A stretch of 64,000 nt of DNA from NCBI GenBank assembly GCA_039881045.1, contig JAYWVB010000022.1:1-64000 (forward strand). The letters run 5' to 3'. How positions within the stretch are numbered: position 1 is the first letter of the stretch; the number at the start of each line of letters is the position of its first letter. Shown in pieces: positions 43,980-55,694 of this stretch. Position numbers and translations under genes: made by a program. The DNA is from Chaetomium olivaceum (Eukaryota > Ascomycota > Sordariomycetes > Sordariales > Chaetomiaceae). The notes beneath the pieces are model-generated. The model ran no database searches, had not been told where the DNA came from, and worked only from the letters and a program-made list of their open reading frames with translations.

Positions 43980-45322
43980 ATGGTCAAGGCTGGTAAGAAG
44001 CAAACGCGGCATCTCTGCGCGATTTAAGGAGAGCGTTCTCTAACATGGCCTATAGTCGTTGCTGGTGCCTCGGGCGGAATTGGACAGGTTTGTTTACTCC
44101 CCGAGCAAAGAGTAGAAGTTGATCACTGATGCGATACCCCGCAGCCGTTGTCGCTGCTCCTGAAGCTCTCTCCCCTCGTTAGCGAGCTCGCCCTCTACGA
44201 TGTTGTCAACACCCCCGGCGTCGCCGCCGACCTGTCCCACATCTCCTCCAATGCCGTAGGTGGAAGCTTATAAATACGACCGTGGGTTCACAGAGTCAAA
44301 CCGCTCACGTTGTACAACAGAAAACCACTGGCTACCTTCCCGCCAACGACGGCGCCAAGGCTGCCTTCAAGGATGCCGACATCATCGTCATCCCCGCGGG
44401 CATTCCCCGTGCGTATACACCATATTAGGCTTGTGTGGGACTCGTATTAACAGTCATGTTCAGGCAAGCCCGGTATGAGCCGCGATGACCTGTTCAACAT
44501 CAACGCCGGCATCGTCAAGGGCCTGATCGAGGTGGCTGCTGAGGTTGCCCCCAAGGCTTTCATCCTCGTTATTTCCAACCCCGTCAACTCAACCGTCCCC
44601 ATCTCGGCCGAGGTCCTCAAGGGCAAGGGCGTCTTCAACGCCCAGCGCCTGTTCGGTGTCACCACTCTCGATATCGTCCGTGCCGAGACCTTTGTTGCCG
44701 AGCTCGCCGGCAAGAGCAACCCCCAGGAGTTGAACGTGCCCGTGATTGGCGGCCACTCCGGCGAGACCATCGTTCCCCTGTTCAGCAAGATTACCCCCGC
44801 AGTCAAGATCCCCGATGACAAGTACGACGCTCTCGTCAACCGCGTTCAGTTCGGCGGTGACGAAGTCGTCAAGGCCAAGGATGGCGCCGGCTCTGCCACT
44901 CTCTCTATGGCGTATGCCGGTTACAGGTAAGCTAAGAGCCCTATAATCTTGCTGCTCGTGGTGCTAACTGGCCTCAAGGTTCGCCGAGAAGCTTCTCAAG
45001 GCCGTCGCGGGCGTCAAGGGCCTCGTCGAGCCCAGCTACGTCTACCTCCCCGGCATTCCGGGCGGCAAGGAGATTGCCGAGAAGACCGGCGTCGAGTTCT
45101 TCTCCGTTCCCGTCGAGCTTGGCGTAAGTGACACCTGCGTGGATGGAATAGCGCCTCTAGATAAGCTAACGAGAAGTGTAGCCCAACGGCGCCGAGAAGG
45201 CACTCGACATCCTCGGCGACATCACCGAGAAGGAGCAGACGCTCCTTAAGGCGGCGCTCGAGGGCTTGAAGGGCAACATCCAGAAGGGTGTTGACTTTGT
45301 CCACACCCCTCCCCAGAAGTGA
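43980..45322 (+). CDS. NAD-malate dehydrogenase, cytosolic type
   Basis: Seven exons: 43980-43992, 44056-44087, 44145-44255, 44321-44408, 44464-44926, 44979-45123, 45182-45322; 330 residues. No mitochondrial presequence: MVKAVVAGASGGIGQPLSLLLK starts directly at the Rossmann GxxGxxG motif. Other landmarks: VAADLSHISS, GIPRKPGMSRDDLF with the substrate-binding Arg, VISNPVNSTVP, GHSGETIVPLFS with the catalytic His, and SATLSMAYAGYRF. It interconverts malate and oxaloacetate. The C-terminus (HTPPQK) lacks a peroxisomal PTS1, so the cytosol is most likely. The first exon encodes only four residues plus one base. Confidence 0.95.
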
Positions 45323-46015
45323 ATACCCACCCCCTAGTTCGTGATGGCAAAATTACCCCTTTTGTTGTTTTTTTGAGGCAGTGGCCTTTTTGCGAGGCAG
45401 CCGCGGTGGCTTGCAGTTAGTCCGAGCCGTTGTGGCCGGTAGAGCAAAAATACAAGATGCTTTTGCTTCTCCCGTACGAGATTAGGTGGCTGATTGGCGT
45501 TTTCGTTTCTTAGGTTGTAAGCGTGGGACGTGATTAGCCCATTAACAACCCATCGGCGAGGGCAAGAGAGGGGGGCAGGCAACTGATAAACGACCGGACA
45601 GGGAAGAAGGGGGCGCTTTTTAGCGAGCATGTGGTTCTATGTACTACCGAACGCCGGGTATACCTGGAAACAAAAAAATCTAAACACGACCGGTTCTAAC
45701 ATGCCACTGGCCCCCATTCTATCCACTGCGTGCCTGCGTGCCTGCCGACCGACCGTCTTAACGCCATACGCCGCTGATGTTTCCTCACTTTCGTTGTGTT
45801 GTTGGACCGGCCCGCAAATAGGCGCCGTAACCGGAGCCGCAACCACAATGCCCAGACCGGGTAAACGTAATACGTTTTTGTTCCCCCCACGTCGCGTTGG
45901 CATTCCGCCCCGGCACGGGACGGGGCACTAGCCGACTGGCCGTCTAATATCATCACCACCAGACGCTGCCTGTGTCTGTCTGTTCACTTGTTCCGACGTT
46001 GTTGAACTGGTCCCT
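45323..46015. other. Convergent 3' region of MDH and TRS33
   Basis: No gene seen. Confidence 0.4.
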
Positions 46016-47195
46016 TCACCCCGATGAATTAAGCAAACATGAATGGCAGAGTTGAGAGGGCGCCTGCCTGCGCGCCTGCCTGCGCGCCTGCCTGCGCGCC
46101 TGCCTGCGCGCTTGCCTGCTTACTACTGCTTGCTTGGCCGGCACAGTCTTGATCTGGAAGATTGCGGTCGGCATGTGAGTTGTTTCGGCGTGGACAGTTG
46201 CTGTGATGCCGAGGCCTGCGAGGGCGCCGCGGACGATGCCGCAGGGGAGCCAGAGGAACTTTGGCGAGGGTTGTTAGCTTTTCTTATTTTGTTTTTTGGG
46301 GGGAATGCGAGCAGATGGGTTGGAGTTGGGCCTGGGAGGGAGAGTTACCGGCTGCGCGCGGATGACTGTTTGGCTGCTGACTTCGGCGCCCATGCGCGCG
46401 AACGGTCGGAAGGCGTTGTCTGTGAGGACGTAGACTCCCTGGATAGGTAGGTTATGTTAGTGAGTGGTGTTGGGGAGTGCCGGGGTTGATATGGCGGGAC
46501 ATACCCTGTGGTTTGTCTTGAGGTTGTCCACTTGTTTCCGGAAGACGAGTGTCCAGAGGTCTTTGCAGAGAAACTTGATCACATCCAGCGTGTCGTTGAA
46601 GCGTGGCCTGTCGCGGGAGAATCTGCGCGTTGTCCATGTCAGCGCCCTGTATGCCACCAATCTTGCCGTAGGCGTAGCTGTTGCCCTGCCTCAACAACAC
46701 CATGACCTCCCGCAGAAGTGTGAAAAGGCGGCTTCACGTACCTCTCCACAAGCCCCTGCCCAACGCGATACCCGATCCTCTCCAACCAGCCAAAACACCG
46801 CCCCCCTCTCATCCTCCTCATCCATCACCGTCTCTGTCTCGGCCCCCGTCCCCCCAACACCACCCCCACCGCCACCGCCGACACTACCCCCAACCCAGAC
46901 GACGGTATTACCCCCTCTCCATTCACCCATCCCCACCCTCTGCACCTTCTACACCGTCCCCACCCTCTACACCCCCCTCTTCCTCCCCCTCCGCATCCGC
47001 GGCAGCAGCCAGAGCGGCGGCAGCAGCGGCACTAGCCTCCGTCTCCTGCTGCCGCGCAGCCAGCTCGAGTTCGTTGGTCAGGCGGTAGGCCATGGGCACG
47101 AGCTCGATGAGCAGGAAATCGAGGCAGGAGGCTGAGACGAAGCGGGCGGTGGGGTCGGAGGCGTTGTAGGGGGGCATTATGGTGTCGAAGGACAT
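46016..47195 (-). CDS. TRS33: TRAPP complex subunit Trs33 (TRAPPC6), frame breaks in exon 1
   Basis: Exons 47195-46742 (interrupted), 46622-46505, 46438-46349 and 46258-46016. The N-terminus (RFVSASCLDFLLIELVPMAYRL) and the later blocks (LERIGYRVGQGLVERF, DTLDVIKFLCKDLWTLVFRKQ, DNLKTNHRG, FLWLPCGIVRGALAGLGI) are TRAPPC6/Bet3 family signatures. Trs33 is a subunit of TRAPP complexes that activate Rab GTPases at ER-Golgi and Golgi stages. Exon 1 holds an Ala/Glu/Gly-rich linker where two frame changes are needed: between about 46945 and 46923 (frameshift or unrecognised intron), and near 46790-46800 just before LERIGYRVG (one extra T or G). After the conserved FQIKTV end the frame runs on through a 12-bp tandem repeat as QARRQARR..., adding about 38 residues. 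Confidence 0.82.
46060..46118. repeat. 12-bp tandem repeat (gcgcctgcctgc)n
   Basis: About five copies, the last with one substitution; lies inside the apparent 3' coding end of TRS33 and encodes QARR units in the minus direction. Confidence 0.95.
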
Positions 47196-48184
47196 TTTGG
47201 CGGCGGTATTATGGTTTTATTTGTATATTGGTTGGGTGGGTGGTTCTGGTTTGGTGGTTTATTTTTGTCCGTTTGTTATCAGGGGGAGTGCTTGGTTTGT
47301 TGTTGGTTGTCGTTGTCGTTGGTTGTGGTGTGTAGGTGTAGAGGGCTGTTGTATGCTTCCGCTGTCTCGGTGGAAAGGATTTCGCGTCGTGGTAATGTGG
47401 GATGTCTTCGTTGTGCGTGGTTTCGCAGGAGGGGCGGTCAATCGGTCTAGGAGGAGAGACGGTGGTGACCAAGGGCGAAGAGGTACGGTCTCGGAGCTGC
47501 GGGGTGTGGTGTGGATGGTCGGTAAAGCTCGTGTTGACACGGGGAACTGGGCATTGGTGGGTGATTATCGTATGACGAGTCGAAGAACCTAATTAAATCA
47601 AGACACAATTGTCAAGGAGCCGGTATGGTGGCGTTGAGTTTACGTTGGAAATCTAAAAAGTCGAGTTTAGTTCGGGACACTGCAGTTGTGGTTGAGCTCC
47701 AGGGTTGCTTTCCAGGATGCACATGCAGCGTAGCTCAGCCTTGGTACCTTATGCACATACCCCACATGCTCTTAACCAGCATAAATCAGGGGAAACAAAC
47801 ACCACTTCACACTCACTCCCATTCTATTTGTACACTTTTAGTGATAGAAGCCATTGCATGTTGGCGACGGTCCAAGGCACCAAAAAACATAAATGGTGCT
47901 TCAGACCCATGGTATCTAATCCCGCCCTTGAGAATAGCCAGGACGAAACCCTCGCCCCTCTTAGCCAGATGCCGATCCCACGAACTCCGACGACCAGCCC
48001 TGTTGCGATTATAAAATATAAACAATTCCCCCTGAACGCCTACCGATGCCTAGCCATTCCGTCCGCAAGTGAAAATGCTAAAATATGGCACAACGAAGGG
48101 GCCAGGTCGGGAAGAAAACGTTCCCAACCTTGTGCTCGTGGATAAGCCCTCTTAGCGCCTAGGCTTCTTTGGAGTCCCCCGATC
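47196..48184. other. Intergenic, about 1 kb
   Basis: TRS33 leader (GT-rich, 47210-47340) and 3' region of the SUMO ligase gene. No supported gene. Confidence 0.4.
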
Positions 48185-50235
48185 CTAGTAGGGGACCGTA
48201 GAGTAGCCACCGCCGTGGTTTGACCGCTTCATCGGCCGAGGCGGCTCTTCGTCGTCGTCCGACAGCGTCAGGTCAATAACCTCGGGAGCCGGCCGCTTTT
48301 TGGACGACCTGGGGGCCGCAGAGGTATCCCGAGATGCGACGCTGGTCGGAGTTGCGAGATGTGGAGTCGAGGCGGCAGCCTGAGCCGCGCCTGTCGAGGC
48401 CCTCCCTGCCGTCTGGGTGACTTGTGAGACAACAATATCGTCGTCGTCAAGGTAGCTGGCTTCCTGATTCGGTGTCGCCTCCTTCTTGGCACCAGGGACG
48501 GCCCACTCCCCGTTGGGCTCGATTGTGACCTGCTCGACTGCATCGGTAGTCTGGGCCAGAATCTGCCGTGCGTACCTGTTCCGTTTAGCTGGTATCCCAG
48601 TGAGCTGATTCACGTGTACTCACTCATCAATAGCCAGCTGCTCGAATGGCGCAGGTTTGTTACAAATGGGGCACAGCCATTGAGGGCCTTGCTCTTGTAG
48701 CTGCAGATATGACGTTGCGTCAAAGCACTGGATGTGGTTGCAGCTCACGCTACGGCACGGCAGATTGAGCCTCATATATGAGAGCGGGCATTTGAGGCTC
48801 AGATTCTGCGATGTAGCAACCACATCAGGGTCGCTGGCCTTTTTCGTGACTGTAGGGTAACACATTAGCGTAAGCTAAACTAATACAGGGCAGAGAACTC
48901 ACTCTCAGCAACAACCGACTCCTTCCGGATCTTTTTCTGGATCTGAGAGACCAGGGTCTCGATGGGGACAGACTTGCAAACAATCAAGGCAAGGTAGAAT
49001 TTCTGTGGCAGTTGGTTAGCAAACCATCTCAGCAACCCCCCCAATCCGTACCTCTGAAACCTTATGAGACGCTGCGCCTACCTTCTGAGTCAGCGCGTAG
49101 GTGAGCTCAACGTTATTGGTGTAGCTGGCAGGCCTCAGACGCAGCGAGTCGGTGATGTCAACCGGTCTAGTAGACCCAGGTTTGTTCTTCAGACCCCGCA
49201 GGTTTGCCTTGATGTCGCCGCCATTCACCTTCAATTCGCACTGATACGGAAAGGATATGTCCTGGATCCCCACATTGCCAGCGGTGCATAAGACCATGAC
49301 GCGCATGGTCCGGTCTGTCAGGCAGAGCTGGAGCGCCGGGTGATCTTGGACTTTGATGGAGACGCGCTCTGAGTTACGGTGCGCTGCCATCACTGATTCT
49401 AGTTAGCCACCGGCGCATTAGCGGTGAGGAGAAATCGGGTGACCCCGGACGCACCTTCCAGAGTCTTGACATCGCCGACCTGGTACTTGAGTTCGTAGAA
49501 TGGGCTTGATTTGTAGGCGATGGCCGGTGCGACTAGCCCGGCATTCGGCCGCAATCGAGAGGATGCCCCGGCCGGGGCGGTTGGATACGCAACCGGGGGA
49601 GGATTTTGCGATCTTAACCCATTCAGCCCGCCATAACCTGCCGGCTGGTTGTATGAACCCATAGCATAGCTGGGGGGTGTCTGTGGTCGAGGTGCTTGGT
49701 AGTACGAAGGTTGCGGTATTGGTTGTGATCGGAGCGACACTTGCGATAATTGTGATGGTGGTGGTGGCTGCGACTGCGATTGCGAGACAAGTGACGGGGT
49801 CACATAGATGGGTGCCCGATTTACGATGCTCTCACGAATTTCATGGAGTCGTTCCCAGTCTCGAGCATCACTGCACGAGTTGATTTCTGATCGGTAATTG
49901 TGAGCCATGGCCGAACAAATCGGGTGTACCGTGCCATTGGGAATGAGTTGGGACGAGATGTGGCTGTGGGGGGGAAGGGCAGGGAGACAGTCGGAAGACA
50001 ATTGAGAAGCGACAAAAAGGAAAAAACAAGCAAAGCCAATAAGCGGTGTTGCGGACTTTTAACAAGCACCAAAGAAATCTCACTTACGTTGAATGATGCG
50101 CCTCTGGAGCTCGCTTTTGTTTCCCGTCTTGGGGATGCCATTCACAGCGCAGATGGACTGAAGGATGGCCTTTGAGATGGCAGGCACCTGGATGGTCCGG
50201 ACGAGGCTCTGAACCTCGGCCGATTTGTCGTCCAT
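48185..50235 (-). CDS. SUMO E3 ligase, PIAS/Siz type
   Basis: Exons 50235-50088, 49886-49455, 49392-49082, 49002-48903, 48849-48624 and 48575-48185; 535 residues. Domain order is diagnostic: SAP domain in exon 1 (EVQSLVRTIQVPAISKAILQ, GNKSELQRRII), PINIT domain (SSPFYELKYQVGDVKTLEG, MRVMVLCTAGNVGIQDISFP, KFYLALIVCKSVPIETLV), SP-RING (SLKCPLSYMRLNLPCRSVSC, CNHIQCFDATSYLQLQ, WLCPICNKPAPFEQLAIDE) and a C-terminal SUMO-interacting motif VIDLTLSDDDEE. It promotes SUMO transfer to nuclear and chromosomal targets, like S. pombe Pli1 and yeast Siz1. The exon 2 acceptor (GATCAG|AAATC) is the one that keeps phase; a pyrimidine-rich acceptor upstream (CCCCCCCACAG) would shift frame. Confidence 0.92.
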
Positions 50236-51002
50236 AGCCTTGAATTGGTACCAGCAAAAATCAGAGATGGATCGCTGTGTGCTTGGGATCCCCGAGTGGA
50301 TGTATCGATGTTAGGATGATCGGGAAGGAGCGACAAGGTGGAAATTTCAAGGGCAGTAGGTAGCTGCCCGATGAAGCCGCCCTCGGACCTGCAATTGCAT
50401 GCAGCGCTTCTTTTGCTTCGAGTCTCGTGGTTTCCAGGGCTGCATGTGGCCTTAGAGATGGAGATAAATGAGCCTTCTTTAAATATAGCGTGAATACGAT
50501 AGGCTTGGTCGTCAGCGCGTGACAGTAAAAGCCTTGTCAGTCCTCTCCCGACATCGACTCTTCACCCATAGCTCGAGTCTGTCGTCAACACAAATGGGCG
50601 GTGTTTTGAGGCAGAAAACGCCCTGTCCCAAAAGAGTCAACGGCTGCCTTGCCCCAGCGATCTTGCCGCTGTTCACTGGGGGTTGTCGAGTAAATGTGGG
50701 GCAAGTATTGGCTACTTAAGCTTGGCGGGCACAGGTGCAGACGTGCTCATTTCACCAGCAATTCTTGTGCGAGGAAAAGAGATTCTGGGTCACCAGCAGG
50801 GCCCACTTGAAGTACCTCAACTTCGAATTCGCTTCGCGCCTGGCCTTCAGGTCGAAATTTTCGACCACCCGCTCATGCTTGTATCCGTGTTATTTTCACC
50901 CACCACCACCACCACCACCACCCATTCTCACCAAGACACTCCAAGTTTATAATTCCCTGTCACCACTCAACCTCAAACCACATCTACGTCACAAATTGAA
51001 AA
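50236..51002. promoter_or_regulatory. Divergent promoter region, SUMO ligase (-) / DUF2423 (+)
   Basis: 770 bp. Contains a (CAC)n run at 50901-50922 in the leader of the plus-strand gene. No gene. Confidence 0.4.
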
Positions 51003-51450
51003 ATGGCGAAAAGCTCAAGGTCAAGCGTCATCAAGACAAACAACCGGCGGCTCAAGAAGAATGTATTTGGCCCCATTGAGTCGGCACGTGCTGAGCGCCT
51101 CTCTGCGAAGCTGTTGGCCCTTGCCGCCGAGGCCAAGCCGGTGAAGGACGTGGAGATGAACGAAGGTATGTTGACCCCCGAAAGAACCAAAATATTTAGA
51201 GACTAGACGCTAATAAATACTTGCAGAACCTGTGGAGGAGACCAAGGACGCTGCTGCCAAGGAGGACAGTAAGTTTATGTAGCGAATGACCTTGAGATAT
51301 CGTTATTGACCTTTCACAGCTGCCATGGAAGTTGAAGGTGCTAAGCCGGCGGGCAAGAGGCCGGGGAACAAGAAAAAGGTGGAGAAACGGAGAGGCAAGA
51401 AGTCGTCGATTGTCTTCCCCACGAGGGGGCCTAAGCGGAACAAGAAATGA
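51003..51450 (+). CDS. DUF2423 nucleolar/ribosome-biogenesis protein (YBL028C-like)
   Basis: Exons 51003-51165, 51227-51268 and 51320-51450; 111 residues. The N-terminal block MAKSSRSSVIKTNNRRLKKN, VFGPIESARAERLSAKLLALA is the family signature. The C-terminus is Lys/Arg-rich (KKVEKRRGKKSSIVFPTRGP), fitting nuclear or nucleolar location. The yeast relative is a nucleolar protein of unknown function. Confidence 0.9.
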
Positions 51451-52301
51451 GGGGGCCTGAGTCTGAAGTCGGATTGTCTCGGTGCGAGAGCATCTCATCG
51501 GACCTAGCTTCTCTCCCTCCGGGCCGAGCCCTTGTGATTAGTTGATGTCGACTTCATCACAGTCAGAAAAGGATCGGCTAAGCTAAATGCTGCCGAGAGG
51601 GGGGAAGGGAGAGGGAGATTTTGTTCTTGGTTTCGGCAATATGCCATTTTGCGCTCATGAAACCCTATGGGGATGGGTTAGTGCAGATTTACGCCCGCTA
51701 CATTCGTTGGGTCAGGAGTCAGGAGTCGGGCAACAGAACAAACGGACACGGCCACCATAACTAGCAACATCAGGCCAAGCTAGACGGGCTTCGTTCTGGA
51801 AGACACATGAGGAAGGAAATATGTCATGTATTAGATAAACTTCTTTGCTCATTAGGTCTATAAATGAATGATTTCCGAGTGGCTAGTTCGACGATACCCC
51901 TGGATATTCTGCTTACTCGCCCTCTCACCTCTTTGCCCTGTAGAGTTGCTGTTGTACGGTGTAATTACCTATGTATCGATACGGTATGGACCTCGCGCTC
52001 GGCTGTCGCCGGCCCACCACATGGCTTTAGTGGGGCCCATGGTTATCTGCGGGGCCTCAGGGTATTTCTTGGCTTGAATCCTCCATTTCTCATCCAATCA
52101 ACAACCACTGTCGCGGAGGCCAAGCTCTCAGGGTGCCTCGGGGTTTGGACAAGAACACCACTTCCGAGAGACCGCGTTCCTTTTGTCAAGAGAGAGATAT
52201 ATTTATGGAACTTGCGCATGCGCTGATCATGGGCTCTGACACCAATTGAACCCTTCTTCCAACTAATACCCCGCCATTCACGCCGACTCCCTCCCGTGGA
52301 G
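51451..52301. other. Intergenic, tandem genes
   Basis: 3' region of the DUF2423 gene and LAS21 leader, 850 bp; no gene seen. Confidence 0.4.
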
Positions 52302-55300
52302 ATGACGGCGCACAGTCGTCGCGATGGGACTTTGAGCTCCGTGTTTTTGCTTGCGGCCAACATCCTAATTCCTGTCGCCATCTTCGTATTTGCGACGGGC
52401 TTCTTCCCATACAAGCCACTGCTCTCTGGTTTGGCAACCTACGATGCCGTGACCGAGTATGGCGACCCGCCGGCAGCCCCGTTTGACAGGCTCGTATTCA
52501 TGGTGATCGATGCCTTGCGAAGGTACCGTAGACATTCAACGCGCCGTGGCTGTAGACACACATAGACTGATCAATCGACTGGCTACAATAGTGACTTTGT
52601 CTATGCCGAAAACAGCGGATTCGAATTCACGCAATCGTAGGCCTTCCCTTGCCCCTCTTTCCAGCCACGGCCGCGTAAACTGACGGGCCCAGACTCATTC
52701 GCGATGGCGCCGCCCTCCCTTTCACGGCACATGCCACCTCCCCGACCGTCACGATGCCACGACTCAAGGCGATAACAACCGGCTCGATTCCCTCCTTCCT
52801 CGATGTCGTACTCAACCTCAACGAGGGTGACGAGAGCTCCAGCTTGGCGTCGCAGGACACGTGGCTGGCGCAAATGAAGGCTAAGGGCACAGGGAAGCTG
52901 GTTATGTACGGGGACGACACCTGGTTAAAGCTGTTTCCGGGTACTTTTCATCGTGCCGACGGGACCACGAGCTTCTTCGTCTCGGTGAGCACAGCGCATC
53001 TAGGGTTGGAAGGAATAAGGAGGGGGTGGTCAAGAGCTGACGGGAGTAGGACTTTACCGAGGTGGACAACAACGTCACCCGGCACATCGCGGGGGAACTC
53101 AAGAACGACGATTGGAATACCATGGTTCTGCATTACCTAGGACTGGACCACATTGGCCACAAGGGTGGGCCGAGGAGGTACAGCCATCCCCAACATGGAC
53201 ACAGACGGTTGCTAACTGCCTAGTCCTCACATGGTTGTCAAGCAGCGGGAGATGGATGGAATCGTCCGTCAAATCTACACGGCCATTGAGTCGCAAGACC
53301 ATCTCCAGTCAACCCTGTTTGTGGTCTGCGGCGACCACGGCATGAACGACGCTGGCAACCACGGCGCATCGTCTGCTGGCGAGACATCCCCGGCCTTAGT
53401 GTTTATGTCCCCAAAGCTGAGAGCCCTGAAAGCCAACTTGCAGTCGCCTATGCCGGAAGACGAGAGCTTTCAGTATTATAGCACTGTCGAGCAGTCGGAT
53501 GTCGCCCCGACACTCGCTGCTTTGCTCGGTTTCCCGGTACCCAAAAACAACCTCGGCGCGCTCATCCCTGAATTCTTACCGTTCTGGTCCAACAGTAAGC
53601 AGGTGCGTTCGACATAGATAAAACTACGCTGACATCCATCCAGGGAAGGAACAGGTTCAACTGCTGATGCGCAATGCTCGCCAAATTCGCGACATTGTCC
53701 TGGCAGTGTTTGGCCCCCAGATTTTTGAATCAAGCCTGGATGCGGACGCTGCTACCGAGTCGAATACCGACTATCGGGAACTGGCACTCGGCTGGCAAAA
53801 GCTGGCTGATAGTTATAGTAAAGGTGCGGGTGAAGGAGACAACTCCCAGCTTGTAATCTCTGTTGCAAAGGTAGGTCTCCGATACGGCAGTTACTGTAGT
53901 GATATTAACAAGTGTCCAGTGGCTTCAGCATGCACAGGGGGTTCTCAGCAGCATGGCCAGCAATTATGACACGTCCAGGCTATTTTTGGGACAAGCTGCT
54001 GCCGGAGTGGCTCTGGTCGCTGCCATCATTGCCGCGACGTGGTGTGCTAAGGACAAGCTTGTTTCCTTTATCCCCCTTTCTGGCATCGTTCTTGCCTACG
54101 GGGCCATGATGTTCGCAAGCAGCTATGTCGAGGAAGAGCACCACTTTTGGTACTGGGCGACGACGGCCTGGTTTGCATATCTCGGCGTCAAGGAGTACAA
54201 GCGGTATGTCTCCCGTCGCTCCCCATCCGAACTTCTACTTACTGGTAACAGAGGCAACGCCTCCGCCGGGATTCAAACCCTCTACACCACAGCCCTGCTC
54301 CTCACCATGCGCATCATCAGGAGTTGGAACCAGACTGGCCAAAAGTTTGCTGGTGAACCCGACATCGTCAAAAACCTACCTCAACACCAACCCCGCCCTA
54401 CTCTGGTGCCTCATCGGCGTTACCTATCTCTGGGCCCATCAGAACCTGGTCTACGGTCTCAGCGGGCTGCCCATTTGGCTCAGCTTTACGACTACAACGG
54501 GGCTCGTCCTCGCAGCATTTACCTTCAAGATCGCTTTCACTCTCGAAGACGCCCCCGAACTGGTCCCCGACGTCGCCCGCTACTTGCTGAAGCTCAACTT
54601 CACCCACGGCGCCACCCTCATCACTCGCGCCCGCGCCGTCTTCATCGGCCTTTCCCTACTCACCGCCATAACCGTTCTCTTCATGCTCGCCCGCCGCCGC
54701 ATCTCCCTCAACCAAAGCGGTATGCCAACCCCCACCCCTTTCCCTTTCCAAACCCACCCAAAAAACTAACCCATGCCCCCCTCTCCAACAAACAGGCACA
54801 TCCACCCTCCTAACCCTCTACACGCTCCTCGCGCTGACCCAGTCCCGCCCGCAAAACATCCCCCTCTACCTGCTCTACAACGCCCAGCACCAGCTCCTCT
54901 CCCCCGCCACCTCCCCCCACTTCGGCCTCACCCTCACCACCCCAACCGAAATCACCACCACCACCCTCCTCCTGCAGCACGCCGCCTTCTTCGCCGGCGG
55001 CGGCGCCAACTCGGTCGCGTCCGTCGACCTGTCCAGCGCCTACAACGGCGTCGCCACGTACAGCGCCGGCGCGGTCGCGCTGCTGACCTTTGTGGGCAAC
55101 TGGGCGGGCGCCGTGTGGTGGGCGCTGGCGGGGTGCGTGATGCTGGGCGAGTGGCGGGAGAATAGTAATAGTCATAGGAGTGGGGATATGAAGAGTGGGG
55201 GGGAGGGGAAGGAGAGGGAGGGAGAGGCGGGGTTGTGGAAGGCGCATGTGGCCGTGTTGACGGTGTTTGTGGCCGGGAGCACGGTGGCTGTCATGGCGGC

Positions 55301-55451
55301 GTGCTCGGCGCTGCGGACGCACTTGTTTGTGTGGACGGTGTTTTCGCCCAAGTATTTGTACTGCGTGGCGTGGAGTCTGGGGCAGCATTTGGTGGTGAAT
55401 GTGGTGGTTGGTGGGGTGGTGTATTGGTTGGGGGTTAGAGAGGGGAAGTAA
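52302..55451 (+). CDS. LAS21: GPI ethanolamine phosphate transferase 2 (Las21/Gpi7)
   Basis: Nine exons: 52302-52522, 52592-52636, 52693-52984, 53050-53177, 53224-53594, 53644-53870, 53920-54203, 54252-54719, 54796-55451. The N-terminal half is an alkaline-phosphatase-fold domain facing the ER lumen after one TM segment: VFMVIDALRSDFVY, SPTVTMPRLKAITTGSIPSF, GDDTWLKLFPG, LDHIGHKGGPRSP and VVCGDHGMNDAGNHG carry the metal-binding Asp/His and the catalytic Thr context. The C-terminal half has about ten hydrophobic segments. It adds ethanolamine phosphate to the second mannose of the GPI core. One extra A in a five-A run (54370-54374) breaks the frame in exon 8: PDIVK must be followed by TYLNTNPALLW, which lies in another frame. 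Confidence 0.92.
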
Positions 55452-55694
55452 GGGGTTGGCGTGTAATACAGATAGATGTGTCGTGTGTACATTTACATGG
55501 GGACGCTGAAGAGGAGCAACGAGAGTATAGAGATCCAAGGCGTGGCATCATGTTCATGTATTGACTCATCTCATACCCAGACGGAATCTGACAAAAACCC
55601 GGATGTCCTCCGTAATGAAATGCAACAAACAAACCAACCCAACCATCCACCCACCCAAGCCAAGCCTACATCGTCATCATCACCCAGTAACCCA
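55452..55694. other. Short convergent spacer, LAS21/YCG1
   Basis: Only 243 bp separates the two stops, so 3' UTRs probably overlap or abut. Nothing else seen. Confidence 0.5.

Noticed and set aside
46060..46118. CRISPR-like regular repeats
   Set aside because: Pure 12-bp tandem array without spacers in a eukaryotic gene.
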